From assembly GCA_027008885.1 (NCBI GenBank), contig JALVDQ010000485.1, positions 1-6,528 of the forward strand: DNA of 6,528 nt, read 5' to 3'. The notes beneath the pieces were generated by a model. The model saw only the letters and a list, made by a program, of their open reading frames with translations, ran no database searches and was not told the DNA's origin. Below, piece after piece: positions 1 to 5,274 of the stretch; positions within the stretch are counted from its first letter, which is position 1; every line of letters begins with the position of its first letter. The DNA comes from Thiotrichaceae bacterium. Lineage in GTDB: Bacteria > Pseudomonadota > Gammaproteobacteria > Thiotrichales > Thiotrichaceae. A program made the position numbers and the translations under genes.

Positions 1-164
1 ACAGAAGACAGAGAACAGCAACGTAGCCCGGACGCTCCAGCGTCCCGCTCGTAACCCAACAGGGTGTAATAACCTTGCCAAAGTTTGACTTGTGTATGTG
101 TTTCCACGCGAGAGCATGGGGAAGGAGTTTGACTTCTGTACCCACTGTGGTTTAGAAGCTCGTG
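1..164 (+). repeat. Repeat cassette copy 0, cut by the window edge
   Basis: This gene-free stretch begins inside a heptamer run (CAGAAGA at 2-8, then CAGAGAACAG to 18) followed by GTAGCCCG at 23-30. Nearly the same junction occurs at 4145-4172, so the left end is the tail of an A-B-payload cassette whose opening A motif lies outside the window. The payload contains a hairpin at 30-45 (GGACGCT, two-base loop, AGCGTCC). Two related phrases, AAGTTTGACTTGTGTA near 79 and GAGTTTGACTTCTGTA near 126, form an imperfect direct repeat. The next A motif (165-197) closes the unit. No coding potential was seen. Confidence 0.6.
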
Positions 165-197
165 CAAAAATATATAAAAAACAGGGGGGATGGGTAT
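165..197 (+). repeat. Dispersed A motif, copy 1
   Basis: One of five copies of an approximately 30-bp motif: CAAAAATATATAAAAAA, then a G-run of six or seven, then ATGGGT(AT). All five have the same orientation (165, 4097, 4258, 6285 and 6434). This copy has a C inside the A-run boundary (AAAAAACAGGGGGG), as does the copy at 4097. It closes cassette copy 0 and opens copy 1. Read on the minus strand it looks like the right arm plus T-tract of an intrinsic terminator, but it has no left arm here. Confidence 0.85.
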
Positions 198-228
198 CAG
201 AAGACAGAGGACAGAAGACAGAAGACAG
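198..228 (+). repeat. Heptamer tandem repeat (CAGAAGA)n, copy 1
   Basis: Four 7-bp units (CAGAAGA, CAGAGGA, CAGAAGA, CAGAAGA) plus a partial CAG directly follow the A motif. The tract is almost pure purine on the plus strand. The same heptamers follow the A copies at 4097 and 6285. Confidence 0.85.
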
Positions 229-270
229 TAGAACTTGTTGAGTGAGAGTGAGTGAGATTGCGCAACCCGT

Positions 271-342
271 GTAGATTGGATTAGCGTAATCCAACATAGT
301 GCCACGATCTTGTCAGGTTACGCTTGGGCTAACCTGACCTAC
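271..342. repeat. Palindromic payload of cassette copy 1
   Basis: The segment opens with GTAG (271-274) and closes with CTAC (339-342). It holds two perfect hairpins. TTGGATTA at 276-283 pairs with TAATCCAA at 287-294 around a 3-nt loop. GTCAGGTTA at 312-320 pairs with TAACCTGAC at 330-338 around a 9-nt loop. It resembles the short GTAG-type palindromes dispersed between genes in many bacteria. Neither hairpin is followed by a T-tract, so terminator function is not supported. Confidence 0.7.
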
Positions 343-345
343 AAA

Positions 346-404
346 ACTGTTCGGGACGCTGAGTATCCTGGATGCGTTCCCACATGGAACGTGGGAACGG
401 GATA
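346..404. repeat. Palindromic element D1
   Basis: This element is nearly identical to 2602-2661. Both start with ACTGTTCGGGACGCT and share a long block from CTGGATGCG to GATA with two substitutions. The core is a hairpin: CGTTCCCAC (375-383), 7-nt loop, GTGGGAACG (391-399), nine perfect pairs. It lies about 50 bp downstream of the minus-strand four-cysteine gene and could act as an RNA 3' stabiliser, but it has no T-tract. The rest of 405-456 shows nothing recognisable. Confidence 0.75.
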
Positions 405-456
405 GCACTCAACGCAGGCTGCTGCTACCTGGGGACGAGACAAGCGTTCGCTATAA

Positions 457-654
457 TTAGCTTTCCGAGCGATATGCCTCACAGGTATAGTAAGCGGCAA
501 GATAGACATCCCGCTTTAGACACAGACCATCATCCGCACGAACTGAAGCCATCCCTGAACTCATGACTTTCAAGCCGGGAATCTCCTTTTCAAGGTAATC
601 AGGTTGGTTTCTAAAGTGAGTGCAATGAAGACAAACTGCTTTCTTTTTTGACAT
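457..654 (-). CDS. Small four-cysteine protein (CxxC...C...C), unknown function
   Basis: A 65-residue protein I do not recognise. It is probably real: the start has a good ribosome binding site (AGAGGT, about 7 nt upstream), and the cysteines are spaced like a metal site, with Cys8 and Cys11 (CLHC), Cys45 (DDGLC) and Cys58 (YYTCEAY). No signal peptide or membrane segment is visible, so it should be cytoplasmic. The four cysteines could bind one zinc or iron ion or an iron-sulfur centre; this is inference. It lies 90 bp downstream of the YeiH-family gene on the same strand, so the two may be co-transcribed unless the inverted repeat between them (687-724) interrupts transcription. The plus-strand frame over the same bases (372-566) has no such features. 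Confidence 0.7.
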   Translation of the reverse strand: MSKKKAVCLHCTHFRNQPDYLEKEIPGLKVMSSGMASVRADDGLCLKRDVYLAAYYTCEAYRSES

Positions 655-686
655 TTTATAGACCTCTGTAAAAATATTTTAGAAGT

Positions 687-724
687 ATGTCCGGGACTAA
701 AAAATAAATAAGTACCCCGGACAT
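687..724. other. Inverted repeat between the transporter and four-cysteine genes
   Basis: ATGTCCGGG at 687-695 is the exact reverse complement of CCCGGACAT at 716-724, giving a 9-bp stem with a 20-nt AT-rich loop. No T-run follows on either strand, so it is not a clear intrinsic terminator. It sits in the 90-bp gap between two minus-strand genes and could be an operator, a processing or attenuation hairpin, or a remnant of a small repeat. Confidence 0.5.
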
Positions 725-744
725 CCAAAAATATTTACTATTAA

Positions 745-2175
745 TTAATGGCTCAGATTAGACCAATAGCTGGCAAAAACTATTGCAGACAAAATAAAGC
801 CAAGTATTACATTAACCACTACGCCGGTTGTAAATGCCATAAATGGTTTTATTCCAGCAGAAGCCAGTTCGCGGAAACGGGTAGTCAAACCAATGGAGAA
901 GAAACAAAAGATAAATGCCCATGTGCGCAAGGTCTTCACCGGTCCGACGAGTTCTGGCTTAACAATTTTGCCATAGTCCTGGAAACTGTACCCTTTTGTA
1001 ATCAGGGTAATAATGACTGAGGCAATCACAAATCCAATCACAAACTTGGGAAAACGCCACCAGATTTCCGCAGGATTTGGTTTCTGACCTGCTTTACGCT
1101 CCCATTTCATGGTTGAGATCAGGGCCAGAACAAATGCCCAGATGCCAATCCATACATCACGCCCAACAACCTTCATCAGGGTGAAAGCCCAGACTGCATC
1201 ATCCTGTTTTCCGGGTATTTTTTCCAGATTTTCAGCTACATTTCCATACGCTTGCGCAGCCGCAAAGCCTGCTGCATCGGCAAATTCAGAAGTACCAACC
1301 CAGGCACCCGCTACACCAGCATGTAGCCCCAGGAGGCGGGATACCAGCGGCAAGAAGAAGATCATTACAATCGCCCAGAGAATAACCATGGTAATAGCAA
1401 TTGGCGCATGTTCCTTTTTCGCTCCAACTGCGCCCGCAATGGCAATCGCACCTGAAACACCGCAGACAGCGCCTCCAGCACCAAGAGTTGCAGCAAGCCG
1501 TCGATCAAGCCCCAGTTTTTTAGCAACAAAAAAGATCACCAGAAAAGTGGTAATAGAAACAATAGACGCTTGCAGAATAGCAACCGGACCAGCCCAGATA
1601 ATCAGGGTAAACGGCAGGGTAGCACCCAATAGCACAATGCCAATTTTAATATAAAATTCTACTCTGAAACCGGTATCCATCCAGGCGGGAAGCCCTATAA
1701 GATTCGATATCAGCATACCCAGTAACAAGGCAACCAAAGGAGGTTCAAGATTATAATGATGGGCGTGAGTCCATGCACCAATAATAAAAATAATCACCGA
1801 GAAAACAAACACAAAGATAAACGACGGTATAAATTCACCCAGTTTGTAGCCCATTGCCTTGACAGCGACATAAAAGATAGCCAGCCACATAAAAAACATC
1901 GCAAGATACTGGGGTAAATGGGCAACCAAATCTGATACCGCCTGCCCCACGTTATCCCATTTTCCGGGTTTAATCGCTATCCACTTGATCGAGCCACCAT
2001 TCAGGAAGAATAACACTGCCACCAGTACAATGCCCAGTCCTACCCAAATAGCCCACCAATCTTCTTTTAGCCAGAGTTCCTTCCAGCCCACACTTTTTAG
2101 ACGTAAATCATCCGCTTCCTCATCCCATTGTTCTTCAGTTGGGGACAATTTAATGTCATCATCCTGATTAGCCAT
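745..2175 (-). CDS. YeiH/UPF0324-family membrane protein, putative sulfate exporter
   Basis: A 476-residue polytopic inner-membrane protein. The core matches the UPF0324 family (Pfam PF03601, which includes E. coli YeiH): LLGMLISNLIGLP at 151-163, YIKIGIVLLGATLP at 175-188, the glycine-rich GAGGAVCGVSGAIA at 232-245, and GTSEFADAAGFAAAQAYG at 294-311. Members are commonly named sulfate exporters, but experimental support for the substrate is thin. Family members are usually about 340-350 residues. This one has an acidic soluble N-terminus (1-30), roughly three extra membrane segments before residue 140 (about 40-58, 88-106 and 114-135) and a longer C-terminal half ending in helices near 376-393, 418-431 and 446-470. 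The start has AAAGGAG at 2183-2189, eight nt upstream. The four-cysteine gene follows after 90 bp. Family assignment is firm; sulfate or sulfite export is inference. Confidence 0.88.
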   Translation of the reverse strand: MANQDDDIKLSPTEEQWDEEADDLRLKSVGWKELWLKEDWWAIWVGLGIVLVAVLFFLNGGSIKWIAIKPGKWDNVGQAVSDLVAHLPQYLAMFFMWLAIFYVAVKAMGYKLGEFIPSFIFVFVFSVIIFIIGAWTHAHHYNLEPPLVALLLGMLISNLIGLPAWMDTGFRVEFYIKIGIVLLGATLPFTLIIWAGPVAILQASIVSITTFLVIFFVAKKLGLDRRLAATLGAGGAVCGVSGAIAIAGAVGAKKEHAPIAITMVILWAIVMIFFLPLVSRLLGLHAGVAGAWVGTSEFADAAGFAAAQAYGNVAENLEKIPGKQDDAVWAFTLMKVVGRDVWIGIWAFVLALISTMKWERKAGQKPNPAEIWWRFPKFVIGFVIASVIITLITKGYSFQDYGKIVKPELVGPVKTLRTWAFIFCFFSIGLTTRFRELASAGIKPFMAFTTGVVVNVILGFILSAIVFASYWSNLSH

Positions 2176-2204
2176 ACACTTTCTCCTTTCGGTATATTGA
2201 TTAA

Positions 2205-2210
2205 ATTATA
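2205..2210 (-). promoter_or_regulatory. Candidate -10 box for the YeiH-family gene
   Basis: The minus strand reads TATAAT exactly, which would place the transcription start near 2198 and give a leader of about 23 nt containing the ribosome binding site. The -35 region at 17-bp spacing (2228-2233, CTTCTG) is a poor match, so an activator may be needed. The octamer repeat at 2249-2280 lies just upstream of this promoter. Confidence 0.45.
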
Positions 2211-2248
2211 TTATTTCCTTATTTCGACAGAAGTTTGATGATTGTAAG

Positions 2249-2280
2249 TATGAATCTATGAATCTATGAATCTATGAATC
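2249..2280. repeat. Four tandem copies of TATGAATC
   Basis: Four exact 8-bp units run head to tail (minus strand GATTCATA). They sit about 50-82 bp upstream of the predicted start of the YeiH-family transcript. They could be iterated sites for an activator or a slippage-prone tract whose copy number changes promoter geometry; the sequence does not decide. Confidence 0.85.
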
Positions 2281-2601
2281 CCGAGATATTGGCTCACAGT
2301 TTGGCGAGTATATTTCATGCCTCCCACGTTGTGAAAACCAATCGACTGTGCTTGTATGCGACAGTAGATTCACACATTCAAAAATATCAAATTGATCATT
2401 ACAATAGCACTTCAACTGCCTGAAACGACTATAGTAGAGAAAATTTAGACTTACAAATTAGTGATTTATTAAGTTCTAATATAAGGACGTGAATTATTTT
2501 GGCATTGCGACGGGAGCATAGTGGGTTATGTGAGCAAAGCAATAACGATGAAGATCAGAAAACAGGGGCTAAATTGTTAGTGGATACTTATGCGCGGGAA
2601 T
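2281..2601. other. Intergenic stretch without a recognisable gene
   Basis: About 320 bp of AT-rich DNA between the octamer repeat and element D2. I see no convincing gene, RNA or strong promoter. A TTG-started frame begins at 2499, but it runs straight through repeat D2 and is treated as spurious. The stretch may hold the distal promoter region of the YeiH-family gene. Confidence 0.5.
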
Positions 2602-2661
2602 ACTGTTCGGGACGCTGGAGCGTTCTGGATGCGTTCCCACATGGAACGCGGGAACGAGATA
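2602..2661. repeat. Palindromic element D2
   Basis: Second copy of the 346-404 element in the same orientation. It shares ACTGTTCGGGACGCT at the left and the CTGGATGCG...GATA block (2625-2661). Its hairpin, CGTTCCCAC (2632-2640) with GCGGGAACG (2648-2656), has one A-C mismatch relative to D1. It also keeps GACGCT-GG-AGCGTT (2611-2624), a small palindrome degraded in D1 but related to the hairpin at 30-45. Confidence 0.75.
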
Positions 2662-2706
2662 AACTCCCGCACCCAGCGTCCAAAGATGGGTATTTTTATT
2701 TCGTCC

Positions 2707-2733
2707 TGTTGATAAATCAACAAGTGTCTTTTT
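2707..2733 (+). terminator. Weak hairpin with T-run, plus strand
   Basis: TGTTGAT (2707-2713) and ATCAACA (2716-2722) form a 7-bp stem with a minimal loop, followed after a short gap by TTTTT (2729-2733). The stem is AT-rich. No supported plus-strand gene ends here, so it may be fortuitous or may block read-through into the antisense of the cytochrome gene. It is not followed by a T-run on the minus strand, so it does not obviously terminate the cytochrome transcript. Confidence 0.3.
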
Positions 2734-2755
2734 AACCAGCGTATAGGCTCCCAGG

Positions 2756-4000
2756 CTATTTAATCAAAAATTCAATGATCTGCTGTTTTTGTTCATCAGT
2801 CAGTTTCCTGAATTTTTTCCTCATTTTTTTCGGCATTTCCCGCTCGCCTTTATCAAAATAGGAGAACTGGTTAATTAAATATTGCTTTGGTTGTCCTGCA
2901 AGGATGCCTGCATCATCATCCGGGTTTGTACCTCCGTCCGAATGGCATTTCTCACACTTTTTATTAAACAGTTTCGCGCCTTCATCTGCCATTGCCAGGT
3001 TGGCATTTTGTGAGTGTGGTACAAAGCTTTTAGCAGCATAATACTCGGCAAGTGCGGTAATTTGCTCCTCGCCTAGATCTGCGACAACCTTGTTCATATC
3101 AGTCACATTGCCATCAGCATCCCGATATTCTTCGCCTTTACGCTCACCTGACTTGAATGCCATTAAAGTATCATGGAGGTAAATTGCTGAGGCTTTGGCA
3201 ATATTGGGTACTTCCTTTTGATTGCTGTTGCCATCTTTTCCATGACATTTATTACAGCTGTTGACAAGTTTTGTTAATGGACCTGCATCATCGGCATCGG
3301 TACTTGTCATGCTGGGGGCGAGTGGCTTGGCGGGTGCTTTGGGGGTTTGAGGAGCTGTTTGAGGAGCGCTGCTTGCCTGTTTGTCATTTTCATTCCTTTT
3401 TGGCTGCGCTGGTTTATCATCTTCAGCAAGTGCCTCTTTTTGCGTTGCAGTTGTCACCATGTTTTCTGTGCTGGAACTATCAGCAGCTTCTTCGGGCTCA
3501 TTTGGCTCTTCATGTGCCACACCCTTATGGCAATCAATACAGGTTTTGCCTTCCTGTTTGGCGCGTTGGTGTCTTTTGGAAGCCGACTTGTCCTGATCCT
3601 TAAACATCATCGCATCCCAGCTGTGACAGCTACGGCATTCCCTGGAATCAGATTTGCGCATGATGTCCCAGATGCGGTTTGCCATTTCCCAGCGGTGTGC
3701 TTCAAACTTTTCAGGCGTGTCTATCGTGCCTATGATTTCATGATACACATCTTTGGCTGCATACAGTTTTGTCCATATTTTTGCCAAAGGCGCTTTGGGT
3801 ACATGGCAATCCGAACAAATCGCACGCACACCCGCATGGTTTTTATAGTGAGCGGTTTGCTGATACTCCTTTAAATTTTGTTGCATCGTATGGCACGAGG
3901 TACAAAACTCCAGTGTATTGGTTTCCTTAAAAAAAAGATTCATTCCTGCATAGCCGAGAAAGCCCAGAAAGAACACAAACAGAAAGCTCCACTTAGTCAT
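2756..4000 (-). CDS. Hexaheme cytochrome c: NapC/NirT tetraheme fused to two c4-like domains
   Basis: A 414-residue membrane-anchored periplasmic cytochrome with six CxxCH heme sites, at Cys33, 62, 122, 154, 249 and 349. Residues 4-24 form an uncleaved N-terminal anchor. Residues 25-165 match the NapC/NirT/NrfH quinol dehydrogenase family, with CTSCHTM (Met39 a likely distal ligand), CSDCHVP, RECRSCH and CIDCHKGVAH. Residues 166-238 are an acidic, then Pro/Ala/Gln-rich linker. Residues 241-326 and 334-414 are two class I cytochrome domains of c4/c553 type (CNKCHGKDGNS with FKSGER; CEKCHSDGG with LAGQP), with candidate axial Met302 and Met389 or Met393. It should oxidise membrane quinol and deliver electrons to a periplasmic acceptor not seen here. 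AGGAGG at 4006-4011 is an excellent ribosome binding site 5 nt from the ATG. TorC-type proteins are related but carry one extra heme domain. Confidence 0.9.
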   Translation of the reverse strand: MTKWSFLFVFFLGFLGYAGMNLFFKETNTLEFCTSCHTMQQNLKEYQQTAHYKNHAGVRAICSDCHVPKAPLAKIWTKLYAAKDVYHEIIGTIDTPEKFEAHRWEMANRIWDIMRKSDSRECRSCHSWDAMMFKDQDKSASKRHQRAKQEGKTCIDCHKGVAHEEPNEPEEAADSSSTENMVTTATQKEALAEDDKPAQPKRNENDKQASSAPQTAPQTPKAPAKPLAPSMTSTDADDAGPLTKLVNSCNKCHGKDGNSNQKEVPNIAKASAIYLHDTLMAFKSGERKGEEYRDADGNVTDMNKVVADLGEEQITALAEYYAAKSFVPHSQNANLAMADEGAKLFNKKCEKCHSDGGTNPDDDAGILAGQPKQYLINQFSYFDKGEREMPKKMRKKFRKLTDEQKQQIIEFLIK

Positions 4001-4002
4001 AC

Positions 4003-4045
4003 TATCCTCCTAAAGATATGGTTTTATCATTTTTTTGGGAGGATA
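4003..4045 (-). promoter_or_regulatory. Possible SD/anti-SD hairpin in the cytochrome leader
   Basis: In the minus-strand transcript, TATCCTCC (4045-4038) is perfectly complementary to GGAGGATA (4010-4003), which contains the Shine-Dalgarno sequence of the hexaheme cytochrome. The 8-bp stem would close a 27-nt AT-rich loop and hide the ribosome binding site. It can only act if transcription starts upstream of 4045. No convincing -10 box fixes that start, and a weak TTATAT at 4048-4043 would start inside the loop. Confidence 0.45.
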
Positions 4046-4081
4046 TAATTAAACAAAAACAGGCTTAAAACAATAAAAAGA

Positions 4082-4091
4082 GAGTTAACTC
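4082..4091. promoter_or_regulatory. 10-bp palindrome upstream of the cytochrome gene
   Basis: GAGTTAACTC is a perfect palindrome 82-91 bp upstream of the cytochrome start. On the minus strand it reads TTGAG-TTAA-CTCTC, a partial match to the FNR pattern TTGAT-N4-ATCAA (one good half). No -10 box lies at the matching distance, so an operator role is only possible. Confidence 0.25.
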
Positions 4092-4096
4092 AAAGG

Positions 4097-4127
4097 CAAA
4101 AATATATAAAAAACAGGGGGGATGGGT
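4097..4127 (+). repeat. Dispersed A motif, copy 2
   Basis: Matches the copy at 165-197 through ATGGGT, including the C in AAAAAACAGGGGGG. It opens the complete cassette that sits between the divergent cytochrome and regulator genes. Confidence 0.85.
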
Positions 4128-4130
4128 GTA

Positions 4131-4161
4131 CAGAAGACAGAAGACAGAAGACGGAGAACAG
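4131..4161 (+). repeat. Heptamer tandem repeat, copy 2
   Basis: Three exact CAGAAGA units (4131-4151) followed by the variant CGGAGAACAG. The junction CAGAAGACGGAGAACAGCAA matches the left edge of the window at all but one base, linking this cassette to copy 0. Confidence 0.85.
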
Positions 4162-4257
4162 CAATGTAGCCCGTATGAAGCCTGCGGAATACGGGGATTG
4201 CACATTGTTAACCAGTGCCCCTGTGTTTTGTTCCTCAACACAACAAAGTGCAATTAC
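4162..4257. repeat. Palindromic payload of cassette copy 2
   Basis: It begins with GTAGCCCGTATGAAG. CCCGTAT (4170-4176) pairs with ATACGGG (4189-4195), a layout like the widespread GTAGCCCGGATG...ATCCGGG intergenic palindromes. A second, longer inverted repeat pairs ATTGCAC (4197-4203) with GTGCAAT (4248-4254), with an inner TGTT/AACA extension and a small inner GTGTT/AACAC hairpin. No T-tract follows. Open frames across it are repeat-driven. Confidence 0.65.
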
Positions 4258-4290
4258 CAAAAATATATAAAAAAAGGGGGGGATGGGTAT
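4258..4290 (+). repeat. Dispersed A motif, copy 3
   Basis: CAAAAATATATAAAAAAA, then seven G, then ATGGGTAT. It closes the 4097-4290 cassette and ends 10 bp before the FNR-like box of the regulator promoter. No heptamer run follows this copy. Confidence 0.85.
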
Positions 4291-4300
4291 TTATCAAAGG

Positions 4301-4349
4301 CTGATTTAAATCAATTCACATTATCCAGACACTGATTATTATTTCGGTA
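4301..4349 (+). promoter_or_regulatory. FNR-type promoter of the AAA+/Fis regulator, possibly leaderless
   Basis: CTGAT-TTAA-ATCAA at 4301-4314 matches the FNR/Anr/Dnr consensus TTGAT-N4-ATCAA at nine of ten defined bases. TATTAT at 4337-4342 matches the -10 consensus at five of six. Seven bases after this box comes A4349, the first base of the start codon; with that as +1, the operator centre is exactly -41.5, the classic class II activator position. No -35 box is needed in such promoters. There is also no Shine-Dalgarno sequence before the ATG, which agrees with a leaderless or nearly leaderless mRNA. Confidence 0.6.
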
Positions 4350-5224
4350 TGAGTAAAGTGCCACAATTAATCGGACAATCTCCAAAATTTCAGGAGGTTC
4401 TGCGCACAGCCGACCTGGTTGCGGGAACTGATGTGCCTGTACTGCTCAGTGGTGAAACCGGTACGGGCAAGGATATGCTTGCCCAACGTATTCATGCCAA
4501 TAGCCGTCGTAAACAACGTGCTCTTGTAAAGGTGAACTGTGCCTCGAGCTTTGTTGAGGATGATATTTTCAAGCCTAAAAAAGGTGCGATTGCCCGAGCA
4601 AACAAGGCTAGCCTGTTTCTGGATGAGGTAGCCGCACTGCCTGATATTGTGCAGTTGAAGTTACTGAATTTTCTGGAAAAAGAAAGCGCAGATATACGCA
4701 TTATTGCATCTACACGGAAAAACCTTGGCAGTGAGGTAAAAGAAGGTCATTTTCGTGCAGAACTGCTTTACCGTTTGAATGTGATTCCGATTGAGTTGCC
4801 CGCCTTAAAAGATCGGCAGGGTGATGTCGAAATACTGATGGATTATTTCCTGCGTCAACTGGTGGCTGAACAGCATCAGCCGATGCCCGAGTTTAGCAAA
4901 CAGGCACTAAAAAGGATCAATCAATATGAATGGTCAGGGAATGTGCGTGAGTTGTATAATTTTTGTGAGCGAATGTTTATCCTGTTTAGTGGAAAGCAGG
5001 TGAGTGTTACTAACTTGCCGCGTGAATTTAGGCAATACACCTCCCGGACTGAAAATATTTTTAGTCTGCCAGAAACAGGCATCAAGCTGGATGCTGTGGA
5101 AATTGACTTTATATTGCAGGCACTGAACAAGACCGGCGGTAATAAATCCCAGGCGGCACGTTTATTGGGATTAAGCCGGGATACCTTTCTGTATCGCCTG
5201 AAAAAATATTCGATTGAGTTATAG
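4349..5224 (+). CDS. AAA+/Fis regulator of the NtrC/PspF class, lacking both sigma-54 contact loops
   Basis: A 291-residue cytoplasmic regulator with no receiver domain, starting directly with the AAA+ domain like PspF. Visible motifs are Walker A GETGTGKD (35-42), VNCA (62-65, with the switch Asn63), Walker B LFLDEV (89-94), a sensor I region with STRKNL in place of ATNRDL (121-126), arginine-finger candidates Arg136 and Arg142, sensor II GNVREL (197-202) and a Fis-type helix-turn-helix (about 264-288, NKSQAARLLGLSRDTFLYRL). The stretch that should carry the GAFTGA loop reads KKGAIARANKAS and is about 14 residues short. The pre-sensor I loop (normally GEFxRVGG) is also missing, about 11 residues. 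ATP binding and DNA binding look intact, but activation of sigma-54 polymerase looks impossible. The ATG at 4349 is the first start after the in-frame stop at 4307. It is divergent from the cytochrome gene, its likely target. Confidence 0.85.
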   Translation: MSKVPQLIGQSPKFQEVLRTADLVAGTDVPVLLSGETGTGKDMLAQRIHANSRRKQRALVKVNCASSFVEDDIFKPKKGAIARANKASLFLDEVAALPDIVQLKLLNFLEKESADIRIIASTRKNLGSEVKEGHFRAELLYRLNVIPIELPALKDRQGDVEILMDYFLRQLVAEQHQPMPEFSKQALKRINQYEWSGNVRELYNFCERMFILFSGKQVSVTNLPREFRQYTSRTENIFSLPETGIKLDAVEIDFILQALNKTGGNKSQAARLLGLSRDTFLYRLKKYSIEL

Positions 5225-5274
5225 CTGTTGCTACCTTCTCCTTCTCCTAATTATTCTAAAGTTTTTCGCAAAAT

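Noticed and set aside
198..228. CRISPR-like array
   Set aside because: The 7-bp units are contiguous with no spacers and no cas gene is present; these are simple tandem heptamers.
372..566. 64-residue plus-strand frame
   Set aside because: It starts inside element D1 and then overlaps the better-supported four-cysteine gene on the opposite strand.
1109..1654. 181-residue plus-strand frame, and similar ones at 3271-3874
   Set aside because: These are antisense shadows of the transporter and cytochrome genes, whose protein families are clear.
2499..2735. 78-residue TTG-started plus-strand frame
   Set aside because: It runs through palindromic element D2 and a weak terminator hairpin, its ribosome binding site is too far from the TTG, and the protein shows no recognisable pattern.
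4065..4335. Overlapping frames on both strands across the 4097-4290 cassette
   Set aside because: The heptamer array stays open in many frames because 21 bases make seven codons. The minus-strand frame repeats the same peptide phrase (SSVFCLL, THPP) seen at 6078-6428, so these are repeat artefacts.
4001..4348. Sigma-54 (-24/-12) promoter for the cytochrome or regulator
   Set aside because: No GG-N10-GC pattern with suitable flanks was found, which agrees with the regulator having lost its sigma-54 contact loops.
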